DNA from: Marinicella sp. | GTDB taxonomy: Bacteria; Pseudomonadota; Gammaproteobacteria; Xanthomonadales; Marinicellaceae | Assembly: GCA_028284365.1 (NCBI GenBank) | Contig: JANQRW010000004.1 | Location: 1 to 63,047 of the forward strand | Length of the DNA: 63,047 nucleotides | Direction: 5' to 3' | Shown here: positions 1 to 10,839 of the stretch, piece after piece | How the letters are laid out: each line of letters starts with the position of its first letter | How positions within the stretch are numbered: position 1 is the first letter of the stretch | Program-made: the position numbers and the translations under genes | Notes under the pieces: model-generated | Database searches by the model: none | Told to the model about the DNA's origin: nothing | What the model saw: only the letters and a program-made list of their open reading frames with translations

Positions 1-3000
1 TTTGACCTGGCCGGTGCCTGGGTGGTATTGATAGGCACTCATCATGGCCATTTCGTTGTTATAGGTCATGCGCGCTGGCTGTCCACGGTGGTTCCAGCCG
101 CTGATTTCCATCAGGCTGGTGTGACCGTCTTCATTCACATCGGGGGTTTCATACTGGCGGTACAATGAGCCATAGATGTCATATTCGTTAACCACTGAAT
201 AACCAACCTCTCGTCCTGGGATCTTATAGATGCTTTGTTTCAGGAAGTTATGATGCTCATAGTAGTGGTAGGATTTTTCAAAGGCCAGGTCATAGCCATC
301 AGCGCCGCCCAGTACCTCACGGGTTTCTTTGCTGGTTCTGGCAAATTCATCATAATCATAATCAACCCCCCAGGCCCGTGCGAAGCTGTTGGGACCCTGT
401 TCGTTGCTGTCGCGGTAAGTGTGTTTGAGCAGGTTGGTGTTTGGCCAGTAGTCATAACCGTCAACATAGGAGACCTGGCTGGCACTGGGCACAAAGGTAC
501 CGTTAAAGGCGGTGGCCGTGGTGTTGGCTGTTTGTTTGTGTACCCGGCCCAACTGGTCGTACTGGGTGTAGTTACCGAAGCTTGGACTCACCAATGCCTG
601 ATTGGCATCCTGTGTAAACACCACTTCACCATAGGCGTTGTACTGGAAGTGCTTGCTGCCCATGTTGGGGTCATCTACACTGGTCTTGCGTCCCAGATCA
701 TCAAAGTCGGTGATGATGGGGTTTTTATCCGCATCCACCACCATATAGGGGTTACCTGCCGCATCGTACCAGTAGCCTGTGATGTTATCATCAGCATCAA
801 CGGTTTGTCTGAGTCTGCCTGTGGCATCGTAGCTGCGTGACATACGCAAGCCATCCTGAGCGGCCGGGCAGTTAACCTCATCAAAGCCAGCAACAACAGT
901 GGTGCTTAAACCATCAGGGGTGTAGCTGGTATCACGCCAGCAGCTGGTGCTGTTAGCGCCTATCACACCCAACTCCTGATGTTTTTCTCTCATCCGGCCT
1001 TTCTGATCGTATACGTTCAAGGTGAAATAGGGATAGGCGCGTCCATCTGAGAGCTGCCAGTTTGAGTCAACGTTAAACGGTTCGCTCACCACTTCTGTCT
1101 GACCCAGGTGGTTGGTCAGGCTCAGCACATAGGTTGATTGTTGAGTCTGAGGTGTCGCTGAGTGTTCGGTTTTACTCAGCACCACCTGATCATACTGATC
1201 ATACCATTGGGTAATCATCGGCGAACCGGGCTGGCGGGTCTGGGTTTTATAAACCAGCATGGGAGCGTGGTAACCACCCGTGAAAAACTGACCCTTGTAC
1301 TGACTGGACAAGCCAACCACTTTAACGGCCATGTTTTCTGTCAGCTGGTCGACCAATGCGTTTTCGTACACACATGGATAGGCATTATCAATAAGCCTCA
1401 AACAACTCTGCACCGCCATGCCCGCTGGCTGTTGCAGTAAATCATCGGTCGAGCCTGGATAATCTATCAGCGTGCTTTGTTCCCTCAGAAAACCAAATTC
1501 GTCATACTCATTACGGGTGGTGATGCCGTTGGTATCAACACTGCTCGTGACCTGTCCGGTATCAGCATCGTAGCTCATGGTGGTTAATAAGCCCTCGTTG
1601 TTGATGGTGTTGGCAAAATAACCGGATGAGGCAGCATAGCTGGTGGTGGTATCACGCGAGCTGTTGTTGATTTGACTCGTTGTAGAATCAATAAACGCCT
1701 CGCCTGAGGAACTGATGGTGGCGATGTTGCCATAAGTGTCATAGGTGAACGTGTTTTTTAACAGTTGTGAGCCACTCACGGCATAAGCACAGTCAGTTAT
1801 GTTCAGGTTTTGCGCGCCTGCAGTGTACTGGCAGTCAAGTTGCCTGTCTTTCTGGGTATCCCAGAACAGGTGGGTCTGCTGGGTTGATGACAGTCCAGAA
1901 GTGCTGTGATCGGTCGGCTTGTTGTTAACTGCAGATTCACTGATTTCACTTGTGGTTCTGGTGTGTTTCAGTTTGTCAACCCACCACGGATTGTCTCCCG
2001 AGTTTTCTCCTGTTTCGGCAGCATAAAAAGTTTTGGCTGTGGCTACCTCTGTTTGGCTAACCAAATTCTCTGGATCAGTGCCGTCTCTTGACTCAAGCGC
2101 CAGATAACTGGTGGTGGTGGTTTTGTTGCACAGGTTATTGCCATAATCATCATAAGCATCACTGATTCCAGCGCAATGGCCTGAAGAGAAACTTTGTTCC
2201 ACTTTTGATTGTGGACTGCTGCCATCGTCTTTATACACGGTCTCGGTGATCAACTCAGCAGGGTTGAAATAAATGCCACTGAGCGCACTTTGGTTTTGAT
2301 ACCAGCTGTAACTTGTTGAGCTGGTTTTTCCCAACGCATCACCAACCATCTGTTGGGTTTCGATTTCATCCAGTTTGCCAGCCAGGGGGAAAACCTGATG
2401 GAAGGTTGAAATTGACTTGGTTCGGTTTTGGTCAATGTCCTTATTAGGTCCACTCAGCACGGTGATTTTTCTGAAACCCTGGAAGCCACGGCCCTGGTTG
2501 TTATAAACGGCTTCCTGATAACCGTATTGCTGGCTTGATTCAATGTCCCCAATACCAGTACTCATGCGCATTTCTGAAACCACATACATCGAGGAATTGA
2601 AGTAGAAATACTCACCTTTACCACCGGCCTCATCAAGATAGCCATCACCACAGTTGTTGGTGCAATCCTCACGCTCCGGCAAGGTGTAAAGCGGTAATTC
2701 CGGCCGATCCAATTGTGCCGAAATCGGGTGGTAATCCCACTGGTAGCTCATGTTATTCGCGGGCTTACGTATCGCTGTGACTTGTCCGGAAATCGGGAGG
2801 TTATTGCTGGTTTTAATGAATGTTGCTGCATAACCGGTATCAATAGCCAATTGTGCAGACCAGTTCCAGTAATCATCATCACCGGGGCTTCCTATGACAG
2901 GTGTTGTGATGTTCTCCAAGTAAAGTTCACTGTAGAAAGTACATGCATCACCCAAGCCAGTGGCAATCTGACAACCTAAAATAGATAATGAATCACTTAA

Positions 3001-6000
3001 GCCATCACCTGATAAATCACTCACACCTCCATATTCGAGAGACTGATAAATTTCGGTATCATTATCATGATTGAGTGTTAACTGTTGCTCACCTTGGTCA
3101 TTTTGCATCAGTTCAAAGGACAGAATGTTATGGCGGTATGTGCCACCATCAACCACCCTTAATGGCCTGCCTCTGGCTTGCCGATACATGTCCTTAATTT
3201 CTGAATCGTTGATTGGGTCTGTTTGACCATCTTCCTGTAAATATGAGCAGTAGATGACGGTTCTGTCTATCCCACCATTAGAGTCAGTGTTTTCAGCTGA
3301 ACCTCCATCAGATGACTCCGGAAAAAAACCATAGACAGACTGGAATGACATGGTGTCATGTAAGTAGGTTTCTGCTTGTCTTGATGAAAAGTCCAGTTCA
3401 GTGCTATCTGTAGACAAGGCAGCACCACTTTCTGCACGTTCCACGCAACTGTTAAACACCATATTATCAGGATTTTGACCATCAAAAGGGTTATTGACCG
3501 GATCATAAACAACCGCTGGATCAAATAACTCAGGATCAGGATAAAGCATATCAATATGACCATCACCATCCAGATCAGCAAAACGCCGTTTACCAGTAAA
3601 ATAAGGACTGCACTGACGGTATTCGTTGGGGTGTGCGTCATCATTGGTCGGACATGTTCCGCCCTGGAACAGGGTTTTTTGGTTACCGACTGCTTGCACA
3701 TCTGATTTGATGGTTGGACCAAACAATCCACTGGTGTAAGCACCCCCTTTATTTAACCTGATTTTCCAGCTTTTGATGGCAAGCGGGTCATTGTCATAAT
3801 AAAGAAAATCTTTTAAACCATCCTGGTTGATGTCTAACAACTGGTAATTGGGTGCCACTTGTACCGCACTATCTGGTACCAGCACACCACAAAGTGCCGA
3901 TGTAGCATCAACAGCAGGATCAGAACTTTCATAGTCACACATGAAATCATTAAGACCTAACTGATCAAAATCACGTGCCGTCAAAAGAACTTTACCAGCA
4001 GCATCGAGTTCACCAAAATGAACCGTGTTGTTTGTGATGGTAATTGGAACGACCTCACCAGATTGCCCCGTACCTACCTGTGATAACCTTCTGGTTTGAA
4101 TATCAACGTAGCCATCACCGTTAAGGTCATCCATGGCAATGATTTGATCCCAAACAAATTCAGGGATGGTTTCCCCGGGTCCGTTATTAATATTGACTTT
4201 TCTATCCAAGTCAAGCAGGTGTGTACCTGCGGTGGTAAAACTGACATCACATTGATCATTACCACAACTGCTGTAGTCGGTGGTATTGAAATACACCAGC
4301 AGCTGGGAAGTCCTGTATTGACTGTCAGGGCTGTCTGCTTGTCGGTTCAATAAAAGATCGACCTTACCATCGGCATTCATGTCCTTGAGGAAAATTTGCA
4401 TGCCGTTGATGTCCAGATTGTAGTCGGGTACATCAGGATATAAGGGGGACCTGTATGTGTTTAAGTCAATATTACAAATGTTGTTCACTTCATTGAAGTA
4501 ATCACTACTCATCGCAGTGGCCGCAGCGTTATTCAGATCTTTGGTGTTATTCCAACTGACCACCCTCAATCCACGTTGGTTATTTGGACAACCACTGGTT
4601 GTGGCATTGGTGATGAAGATCACATCATTAAGCCCATCAGCGTTTAAATCCATAGATTCGGCACCACTGGTGCTGACTTGTTTCATCACGGTTTGAAGCT
4701 GATTTTCACTGTTAAAAAAGAGCGTTTCTCCCTCACCCTCAATACCACCAAAGCCAATGGCACCAAGATTCATCTGTAAATCTTTGATACCATCACCATT
4801 GAAGTCTTTGTCTGTAACATAATACCGAAAACGACTGAAATTAGCCAAGGGTTCACCAGTTTGGTCATCAAGCAATTCTGCCGTCAAGTTTGTATACCTG
4901 AATGGCTCACTGGGCACTTCATCATCTGACCAGCTGACCTCAAAGAGGTCTCGACTGCTGGTGTTCTGGTTGCTGATGTGCGCCAGCTCACTGGCACCAG
5001 TCATCAACAGGCCATCGTTGATGGCAGATTTTTGGTAGTCGAACTGGTAGGTACGAACTTTTTCAGTACCAACCTGGGTCACGATTGATTCAAGTATTTG
5101 GGTTTGTTCCTGCTCACTGACATCACCGTAGCCATAACTGATGCGGTATTGGGTGATGCTGTTGTTATTGGCATCAGTGACTTCATTGCTGTAGTTGAAT
5201 TTGATGCTGCGATCAGCTCCTGTGATGCTGTCATCATTGACGTAACGACCGGTGTAGCTGATTTCATCAAGCAGGTATTCATTCCTCCCATACTCGCTGT
5301 AATGGTACTTAATGGCATTATCAAAGCTGTCTTTTTCATAATCCAACAGCCAGGACAATCCTTGTTGGCGGTAATGCAAGGTGCGCCCTGACTTGGTGTA
5401 GACTTTAAAGCTGACACCCTCAGCACTGGTCTGATTCACTATTTTACTGAAAGAATCAATCTCAGTGCGGTACTCTGCTCCATCACTCCAGTATGTACTA
5501 TCAGCAGTCGCAGAAATCATCACCAAACGCTGACCATCCAGACACAAGCGGTCTGCTGTGGAACCATCAACCGCATCAGTGATACCGTCCTGAGCGAATG
5601 TTTTTGGACACCGATAAATGCCAGAACCTGCTGAAATCGACCAGCCTTGGCCCATGACGCCGCTGCCAGCTCTGGATGAGTAATTAACCGAAACATCAGG
5701 CCTCATACCATTGCGACCCGGCGGTATCACCAATGGCAAGTTGTAAGTAGCAGCACCACCGGAAACACCACCTGAGCCAGGTACCGAACCATCACCAGGG
5801 TAGTGTCTCATCAGTGGTGACATATTGTCCAGCACAGCTGGATCGGGCTGCACAGCGGGCGGTTGTGTTATCACATTATTATCACAATTGCCGGCACATT
5901 TAAGCACTTTCAAAGACTCGCTTTGTGCGATGATTTCCCAACTGCCTGGCAGCTCATGGTGAACGTCATTAGTTGGGCGGTACTTTTTCTTCCTGAGCTG

Positions 6001-9000
6001 GAAGGTGTAGTTATCATCAGTCTGACTCACGTTATCAATAAAACACTGATAATCTTTAACCACCAGACCCGATGGTGTTTGTGAAATTGGCTCCCGGCAT
6101 AAGCCATCATCGGTGAAAGGCTGATAGGCACTGCCATTTTTACTGTAAAACGGTTGGATATCAGGATAATTGCCATTGGTATACCAATCAAAACTGATCA
6201 GGCAAGTACCCAAACCTTGGTCAGGATTACAAGTTGCCAGAACATTACTGACATCATTTTCTGTATTGATCTCAAAACCTATGAAGTGATTACCAGCTAC
6301 TTTTTCCATAGGTAGCATACCTGTATTGGTAGCTATCGCACTGCAGGCTGTGTCTTGTGCAAACCCGCCAACACTGCCAAAATTTTTGGTCACATTTCTG
6401 CCTTCAAAATCTTCATCAGTCAGATTTATTTGCAGTTGAAACTGACCATCATTAAAACCTGTCCTGTTGAAACAGCGCGCCATCCTGCCGACGGAAGTGG
6501 GCTTAAAGGTTTCCTGAGGCCAGAACCCGTTGGGTGTATAGGACAGCGGATTAAATCCACGTTCAATGGAATTAATATTTTCTGCTGGTGCATTTTCATC
6601 CACACTCAGGTAATTACTGAAGTAACCCGCACCACTGGTTTCACAGGTTTCACCACATGATTGGCTGACAGCCCAAAATGGGTCACCACTTGTATCGAAT
6701 GTGGCTACCCATGAAACTTCCAAACCCCTGTTAATGGTTGTTATGATGGCAGGATCGGCCACCTTATGCTGCTCATTCCAGTTATGCGCCCAAACCCCGG
6801 AATAGTGATCGCTGTCATTACCATAACCAAATCTATTGACATAAACATTGCCAGGTTGGCCACCATCCACCAATGCGATATTGATGTTCTCAAGTTCTAA
6901 TCGGCAGAACCCTTGTGAATTACTGGAACCACACGGGGTGCTGAATTCAGAATTGGACAGGTATGAAGTAAAACCCTGATCATCAAAATCAATGTCCATC
7001 ACCATCGTGTATGAATCCGGGTTTGCTTCATTCAGATTAATCTGGATATTACCTACCGAGTGTTTGTCATACGACAGACCATTGGGTTTGCTGTAAAGAT
7101 ACAATGCCCCTTTGTATAAATTGGAACTTCCTGTTCTTTTTAACTCGGCTTTGTACCATGTCGGTGTCCAGAAATATTCTTCCTGTTCTTCACCGTTACC
7201 AGAAAAGTTATCCGTTTTTTCTCTGGTATAGGCAAACCAATATGCCACCAAATCGAAAGTGGTCCTGAAATCTTTATTTTGTCCTGGATCACCATCAAGA
7301 TGGGTGGCCCAGTGGAATTGCCAGCCAGTTCCTGACTGGCTTGAATCCCAATAAGAACCAGGAGCTATGGCGCCAGAGCCTGAACTATTGAAGCTTGCAA
7401 CATCGGTGTTCTCAACAATTGTAATGCCTTGTGGTGATAAAGATTCAGTGACATCAAGCGCCTGGGTGGTTAATTCATACAAATTAACCACCTTGGCATC
7501 ACCACAGCCTACACCACTGAAACAGGCTGATATGGCCCAATCACCAGGTTTATAGGGAAAGGTACAAACAGATCTTGATTGCTGGTAATAACCATACTTA
7601 TCCTCATTGGTAAGAACAAAAGAATTAAGTGCAGTGAACTCAAATCCAGAACCATCTGCTTTGGGGTGTTTTTGAACACATTTAACCCCTCTGTCTGACA
7701 GGTTTTCAAAATAAAAATAATCCGCTGGCTTGGTGGTGTTAGGCAGATGATAATACTGGAAATTAAACCAGAATAATTCACTGCTGTTATAGGTTGTTCC
7801 TCGCCAGTAATCCCTTGAGTTACGCTGATACCCCATGGCTTCTCCCCAAATGGGATTGGGGTAGTTAGCTGCACCAATTTTTTCAATCTTCGTAGTAACA
7901 GTTTGTTCAGATGAGCAGGTGTCTTCTGTTTCCCGATCCCGGTGACAGGCTGACAGCTTAAAGATATATTCACCATTGATAATGCGATTCAGATTTAATG
8001 GTGTCGAAATTTCGTCGGTGTAGTAAGTAACGATCTTGCGCACCGGGTTAGCTGGAATGGCTGCAGGGTTTGCTTTATAACCTTCATTCATTTGCGGTTG
8101 ATCTTCTACGACCTTAATATAATCAACAGCTTCGCTCAGAGCAGAACCATCCCATGACAGCATGATGCCCGTCTCAGTCAATGAAGCTGTGACCGCTTGT
8201 AGTGAATCAATGGTCACGCCAGTATCAACCGGTGGTTTTTCAACAATCACCACAGTACCCAAACCACAACCGATGTCATTGCGACAAGCCTTTATCTCAT
8301 AAGTATCACCAATGTATTGATCAACAGTAATTTCACTGCTGTTCCACAGGGCACTGTATTGATGTTGGCCATTAACCATTGGTACGGTTACAACAGGAAT
8401 GCCTGGCACGCCGGCTGGCTGAGTAAATGTGGGTGTGATTTCAAAATAGTCAGGCGCACCTTTACCATCTGTATGATTAAAAACAGCACTGTCATAAGTG
8501 AACTTAAATTGCACCCGTTGTAGATCTTCGCTCCAGTGCTGGGTGAGGTTAGCAACCCGGGTTAATCCCTGGCTGATTGCCGTATTCAAACGTCTCTGAT
8601 AGCCACAACCATTTTCTGTACACACCTGAATGATGTAGTTATCTGGCACCAGACTGGAATCTGTAAAAACATAAGGCTCATCACTGGGCTGAAAGTGTAC
8701 ATTCAGTAGTTGTGGACCTAAATAGGTACTGATCTTAAAGTGCGTCACACCCCAACGATTATAATCATGATTAGGATCGGATTCCCATTTTAGAAAGCGT
8801 CTTGATGTAGTTGTATCCTCATAAGCCGCTACATTCCTAAGTACTTTATTGGGCTTACAGTAGTCTGCTTTTAACAACTGCGGAGACAGTCCTGATGTAG
8901 GGCAATTTGGCATCACTGCTGGTTGTCCATCTGGTAAATTAAATGCAGGCACCACACTCATATCAAACAGCCTGGGCTCCTGGTTATCAATCACATCGTA

Positions 9001-10557
9001 ATATTGATTACAGTTAAAAGCAGTGTCATCAGTCAAATTGATTTGTACGGGCTGATAACTGTGAGTCACTCCGTTTTCCTGGTATCCTGTTGCTAAAGGA
9101 TGAGCATATTTCAATTTCTCACTACCGCTTAAATCCAGAATTTGAATTGGTCTTTTATCACTTAACCCAACCAGCCTGTCACTGTTAACTATGAGACTAC
9201 AAAAACCTGAAAAATTTCTTAAACTTTGTACGGCATTCAGTTCTGCATTCCATAGCTCAAGGTTTTCTAAACCAGTTATGCCTGCAAACAAACTTAAATC
9301 TGTTATGACTGTGTGTCTGGCTTTTATCGTTTTCACTGATACATTATTGCTGGCCAGGTTAACCAGTAACTGATCATTGATGGATAATGGTCCATGGGTT
9401 GTACCATCACTTGGGTCATCATCAAAAAACGTTTTGTTGTTGCTGATATCCAAAACATCCAGCGGGTAATCCGGATAATAACCACCACTGTTATCGGACA
9501 TCAAGTTTTGTGAAAAACTCAGATAAGTCACGGTATCTGGAAACTGTGGAATGGTGCTTAGCCCCATCCGGTTCAAGTACAAGGTCTCAAGGCTGTCAAA
9601 TTTTTTTGCATCTGCCAGCACGGTTAAATCAACAGATTGATTTCTTGTCAGATTCAATGAGGTCAGATGAGGTAAGTCACCCAGTGGTGAAACATTGGTT
9701 AAACCAAAGTTCTTCTTGATATCCAGTTCCAGTAAACCATCAAAATAACCCAGGTAATTCACATCTGTATCTGTCAAACCCTTTTCTATACAGACAATAT
9801 GAGTGATACTAAAAATAGACGTGGTTTCATTCACGCCACTCTGATTTGGGGTATTGGCATCATCGCCCAACAAGCAGGTTTTAAGTGCTCCATCTGGTAA
9901 ATTACCAACAATGTAGCTTTTCTGATTAATAACCGCTGGCTTGGTCTGACTCCACTGACTTGAGGCTGTGGTTGATTTGTTGGCATTTTTACTTTTTACA
10001 GCCGCAGGCTCATTTAGGGCTTTATAGACAGCCCTTACCTGGACAGTGTAATTACCAACTTCAATGTTGCGTAATTTGATTTTTTGGTGTTTCTTGGGTT
10101 GGCCATTGTTTTTGTATTTGGCTTTGACCTTATATTTTTCGTAAGTTGTGCCATCTTTTGATAGGGTAACTTTATAGTTTTTGAGGGCATAACCACTGCC
10201 TGCGGGCAACGCTGCCGGACGTTTCCATTTGATGATCAGGTTTTGTGAAAATGCACCTTCGTTAATTTTTCCTTTGTAATTAACATTTCGAGGCTCAGGA
10301 AAAGACGCATCACCACCACTTTGTTCACATGTGCCAGCACAACTTCCTGAACTGGTTAACTCAGCCGAAACCCTGGGTTGGGGCTGGGCCAATGCCCAGG
10401 CTCTTTTTTTCTTTTCAATCAATGCAGCATCAAAGTAACCTCGCTCTGCCATCACATCTGCAATGATCTGATCCTGAACGGCTTGTGGAATTTCAACCTG
10501 TGAACAGACGTTGAATGAGACAAATATCAATAATAAAAAGCTTACGTGCTTAAACAT
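1..10557 (-). CDS. Giant secreted SpvB/RHS-repeat protein, 3' end outside window
   Basis: One uninterrupted frame of 3519 codons begins at ATG 10557 (AAAGG lies about 8 nt upstream) and runs off the window edge, so the C-terminus is not seen. Residues 1-19 form a hydrophobic signal peptide. An Fn3-like module follows (about 90-205), then a leucine-rich-repeat-like stretch (about 220-460), then further Fn3-like modules (about 550-1000) and Cys-containing beta-rich segments. Near residue 1600 an SpvB-type core starts (Y-S-S-R-A-G-S-G, then G-Q-G-W). Between about 1920 and 2400 lie FG-GAP/VCBS-type loops such as D-L-N-G-D-G-Y-V-D. A TcdB-middle-like motif (G-R-G-F-Q-G-F) is near 2690, and RHS/YD repeats (S-Y-D-A-T-G-R-L) fill the rest. 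SpvB and RHS/Tc proteins are secreted shells around a variable C-terminal effector. Whether this one carries a toxin, an adhesin or neither cannot be judged here. Every 60-base line that was checked stays in frame, so no frameshift was seen. Confidence 0.85.
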   Translation of the reverse strand, partial: MFKHVSFLLLIFVSFNVCSQVEIPQAVQDQIIADVMAERGYFDAALIEKKKRAWALAQPQPRVSAELTSSGSCAGTCEQSGGDASFPEPRNVNYKGKINEGAFSQNLIIKWKRPAALPAGSGYALKNYKVTLSKDGTTYEKYKVKAKYKNNGQPKKHQKIKLRNIEVGNYTVQVRAVYKALNEPAAVKSKNANKSTTASSQWSQTKPAVINQKSYIVGNLPDGALKTCLLGDDANTPNQSGVNETTSIFSITHIVCIEKGLTDTDVNYLGYFDGLLELDIKKNFGLTNVSPLGDLPHLTSLNLTRNQSVDLTVLADAKKFDSLETLYLNRMGLSTIPQFPDTVTYLSFSQNLMSDNSGGYYPDYPLDVLDISNNKTFFDDDPSDGTTHGPLSINDQLLVNLASNNVSVKTIKARHTVITDLSLFAGITGLENLELWNAELNAVQSLRNFSGFCSLIVNSDRLVGLSDKRPIQILDLSGSEKLKYAHPLATGYQENGVTHSYQPVQINLTDDTAFNCNQYYDVIDNQEPRLFDMSVVPAFNLPDGQPAVMPNCPTSGLSPQLLKADYCKPNKVLRNVAAYEDTTTSRRFLKWESDPNHDYNRWGVTHFKISTYLGPQLLNVHFQPSDEPYVFTDSSLVPDNYIIQVCTENGCGYQRRLNTAISQGLTRVANLTQHWSEDLQRVQFKFTYDSAVFNHTDGKGAPDYFEITPTFTQPAGVPGIPVVTVPMVNGQHQYSALWNSSEITVDQYIGDTYEIKACRNDIGCGLGTVVIVEKPPVDTGVTIDSLQAVTASLTETGIMLSWDGSALSEAVDYIKVVEDQPQMNEGYKANPAAIPANPVRKIVTYYTDEISTPLNLNRIINGEYIFKLSACHRDRETEDTCSSEQTVTTKIEKIGAANYPNPIWGEAMGYQRNSRDYWRGTTYNSSELFWFNFQYYHLPNTTKPADYFYFENLSDRGVKCVQKHPKADGSGFEFTALNSFVLTNEDKYGYYQQSRSVCTFPYKPGDWAISACFSGVGCGDAKVVNLYELTTQALDVTESLSPQGITIVENTDVASFNSSGSGAIAPGSYWDSSQSGTGWQFHWATHLDGDPGQNKDFRTTFDLVAYWFAYTREKTDNFSGNGEEQEEYFWTPTWYKAELKRTGSSNLYKGALYLYSKPNGLSYDKHSVGNIQINLNEANPDSYTMVMDIDFDDQGFTSYLSNSEFSTPCGSSNSQGFCRLELENINIALVDGGQPGNVYVNRFGYGNDSDHYSGVWAHNWNEQHKVADPAIITTINRGLEVSWVATFDTSGDPFWAVSQSCGETCETSGAGYFSNYLSVDENAPAENINSIERGFNPLSYTPNGFWPQETFKPTSVGRMARCFNRTGFNDGQFQLQINLTDEDFEGRNVTKNFGSVGGFAQDTACSAIATNTGMLPMEKVAGNHFIGFEINTENDVSNVLATCNPDQGLGTCLISFDWYTNGNYPDIQPFYSKNGSAYQPFTDDGLCREPISQTPSGLVVKDYQCFIDNVSQTDDNYTFQLRKKKYRPTNDVHHELPGSWEIIAQSESLKVLKCAGNCDNNVITQPPAVQPDPAVLDNMSPLMRHYPGDGSVPGSGGVSGGAATYNLPLVIPPGRNGMRPDVSVNYSSRAGSGVMGQGWSISAGSGIYRCPKTFAQDGITDAVDGSTADRLCLDGQRLVMISATADSTYWSDGAEYRTEIDSFSKIVNQTSAEGVSFKVYTKSGRTLHYRQQGLSWLLDYEKDSFDNAIKYHYSEYGRNEYLLDEISYTGRYVNDDSITGADRSIKFNYSNEVTDANNNSITQYRISYGYGDVSEQEQTQILESIVTQVGTEKVRTYQFDYQKSAINDGLLMTGASELAHISNQNTSSRDLFEVSWSDDEVPSEPFRYTNLTAELLDDQTGEPLANFSRFRYYVTDKDFNGDGIKDLQMNLGAIGFGGIEGEGETLFFNSENQLQTVMKQVSTSGAESMDLNADGLNDVIFITNATTSGCPNNQRGLRVVSWNNTKDLNNAAATAMSSDYFNEVNNICNIDLNTYRSPLYPDVPDYNLDINGMQIFLKDMNADGKVDLLLNRQADSPDSQYRTSQLLVYFNTTDYSSCGNDQCDVSFTTAGTHLLDLDRKVNINNGPGETIPEFVWDQIIAMDDLNGDGYVDIQTRRLSQVGTGQSGEVVPITITNNTVHFGELDAAGKVLLTARDFDQLGLNDFMCDYESSDPAVDATSALCGVLVPDSAVQVAPNYQLLDINQDGLKDFLYYDNDPLAIKSWKIRLNKGGAYTSGLFGPTIKSDVQAVGNQKTLFQGGTCPTNDDAHPNEYRQCSPYFTGKRRFADLDGDGHIDMLYPDPELFDPAVVYDPVNNPFDGQNPDNMVFNSCVERAESGAALSTDSTELDFSSRQAETYLHDTMSFQSVYGFFPESSDGGSAENTDSNGGIDRTVIYCSYLQEDGQTDPINDSEIKDMYRQARGRPLRVVDGGTYRHNILSFELMQNDQGEQQLTLNHDNDTEIYQSLEYGGVSDLSGDGLSDSLSILGCQIATGLGDACTFYSELYLENITTPVIGSPGDDDYWNWSAQLAIDTGYAATFIKTSNNLPISGQVTAIRKPANNMSYQWDYHPISAQLDRPELPLYTLPEREDCTNNCGDGYLDEAGGKGEYFYFNSSMYVVSEMRMSTGIGDIESSQQYGYQEAVYNNQGRGFQGFRKITVLSGPNKDIDQNRTKSISTFHQVFPLAGKLDEIETQQMVGDALGKTSSTSYSWYQNQSALSGIYFNPAELITETVYKDDGSSPQSKVEQSFSSGHCAGISDAYDDYGNNLCNKTTTTSYLALESRDGTDPENLVSQTEVATAKTFYAAETGENSGDNPWWVDKLKHTRTTSEISESAVNNKPTDHSTSGLSSTQQTHLFWDTQKDRQLDCQYTAGAQNLNITDCAYAVSGSQLLKNTFTYDTYGNIATISSSGEAFIDSTTSQINNSSRDTTTSYAASSGYFANTINNEGLLTTMSYDADTGQVTSSVDTNGITTRNEYDEFGFLREQSTLIDYPGSTDDLLQQPAGMAVQSCLRLIDNAYPCVYENALVDQLTENMAVKVVGLSSQYKGQFFTGGYHAPMLVYKTQTRQPGSPMITQWYDQYDQVVLSKTEHSATPQTQQSTYVLSLTNHLGQTEVVSEPFNVDSNWQLSDGRAYPYFTLNVYDQKGRMREKHQELGVIGANSTSCWRDTSYTPDGLSTTVVAGFDEVNCPAAQDGLRMSRSYDATGRLRQTVDADDNITGYWYDAAGNPYMVVDADKNPIITDFDDLGRKTSVDDPNMGSKHFQYNAYGEVVFTQDANQALVSPSFGNYTQYDQLGRVHKQTANTTATAFNGTFVPSASQVSYVDGYDYWPNTNLLKHTYRDSNEQGPNSFARAWGVDYDYDEFARTSKETREVLGGADGYDLAFEKSYHYYEHHNFLKQSIYKIPGREVGYSVVNEYDIYGSLYRQYETPDVNEDGHTSLMEISGWNHRGQPARMTYNNEMAMMSAYQYHPGTGQVK

Positions 10558-10603
10558 AAAAAATACCTTTTCTAAATAGATGGGTGGATTGTTACTGATG
10601 TGA

Positions 10604-10620
10604 TTCTCAAAGCTTGAGAA
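10604..10620. repeat. Short palindrome upstream of the giant gene
   Basis: TTCTCAA and TTGAGAA are a perfect 7-bp inverted repeat around a 3-nt centre, 47-63 bp before the giant gene's start codon. The position suits an operator or a leader hairpin. The function is unknown and chance is possible. Confidence 0.4.
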
Positions 10621-10748
10621 AGTGCGAAATCATAGATAAAGAAAACGGCACCATTACACACACATACATACACAGCCAACGCATGTTACCAAAAAAACAA
10701 TTAATTTCCACCGAAAAATACAAATAAATTTATATAAAAAATTCAATC

Positions 10749-10762
10749 TTGATAAATGTCAA
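10749..10762. promoter_or_regulatory. Dnr/Anr/Fnr-type box match
   Basis: TTGATAAATGTCAA matches the Dnr/Anr/Fnr half-site pattern TTGAT-N4-GTCAA seen at five places in the denitrification island of this window. It lies 192 bp upstream of the giant SpvB/RHS start and downstream of the moaB stop, so the giant gene is the only obvious target. The distance is longer than at the nir and nor sites, so function is less certain. Confidence 0.4.
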
Positions 10763-10839
10763 CTCAACTTAACTTAAAGAATGGGCATCAATAGATGCGC
10801 TGGAGACCAGCCCTTCTTTCATAAAAAAAGAAATAACTT

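Noticed and set aside
1..6000. SpvB-type ADP-ribosyltransferase toxin activity
   Set aside because: Only the SpvB N-terminal-type core is seen; the C-terminal part that would carry an enzyme domain is outside the window.
235..10000. Many open frames of 60-200 codons on both strands inside the giant gene
   Set aside because: They are out of phase with the continuous 3519-codon frame that carries SpvB, FG-GAP and RHS motifs, and their translations show no domain character.
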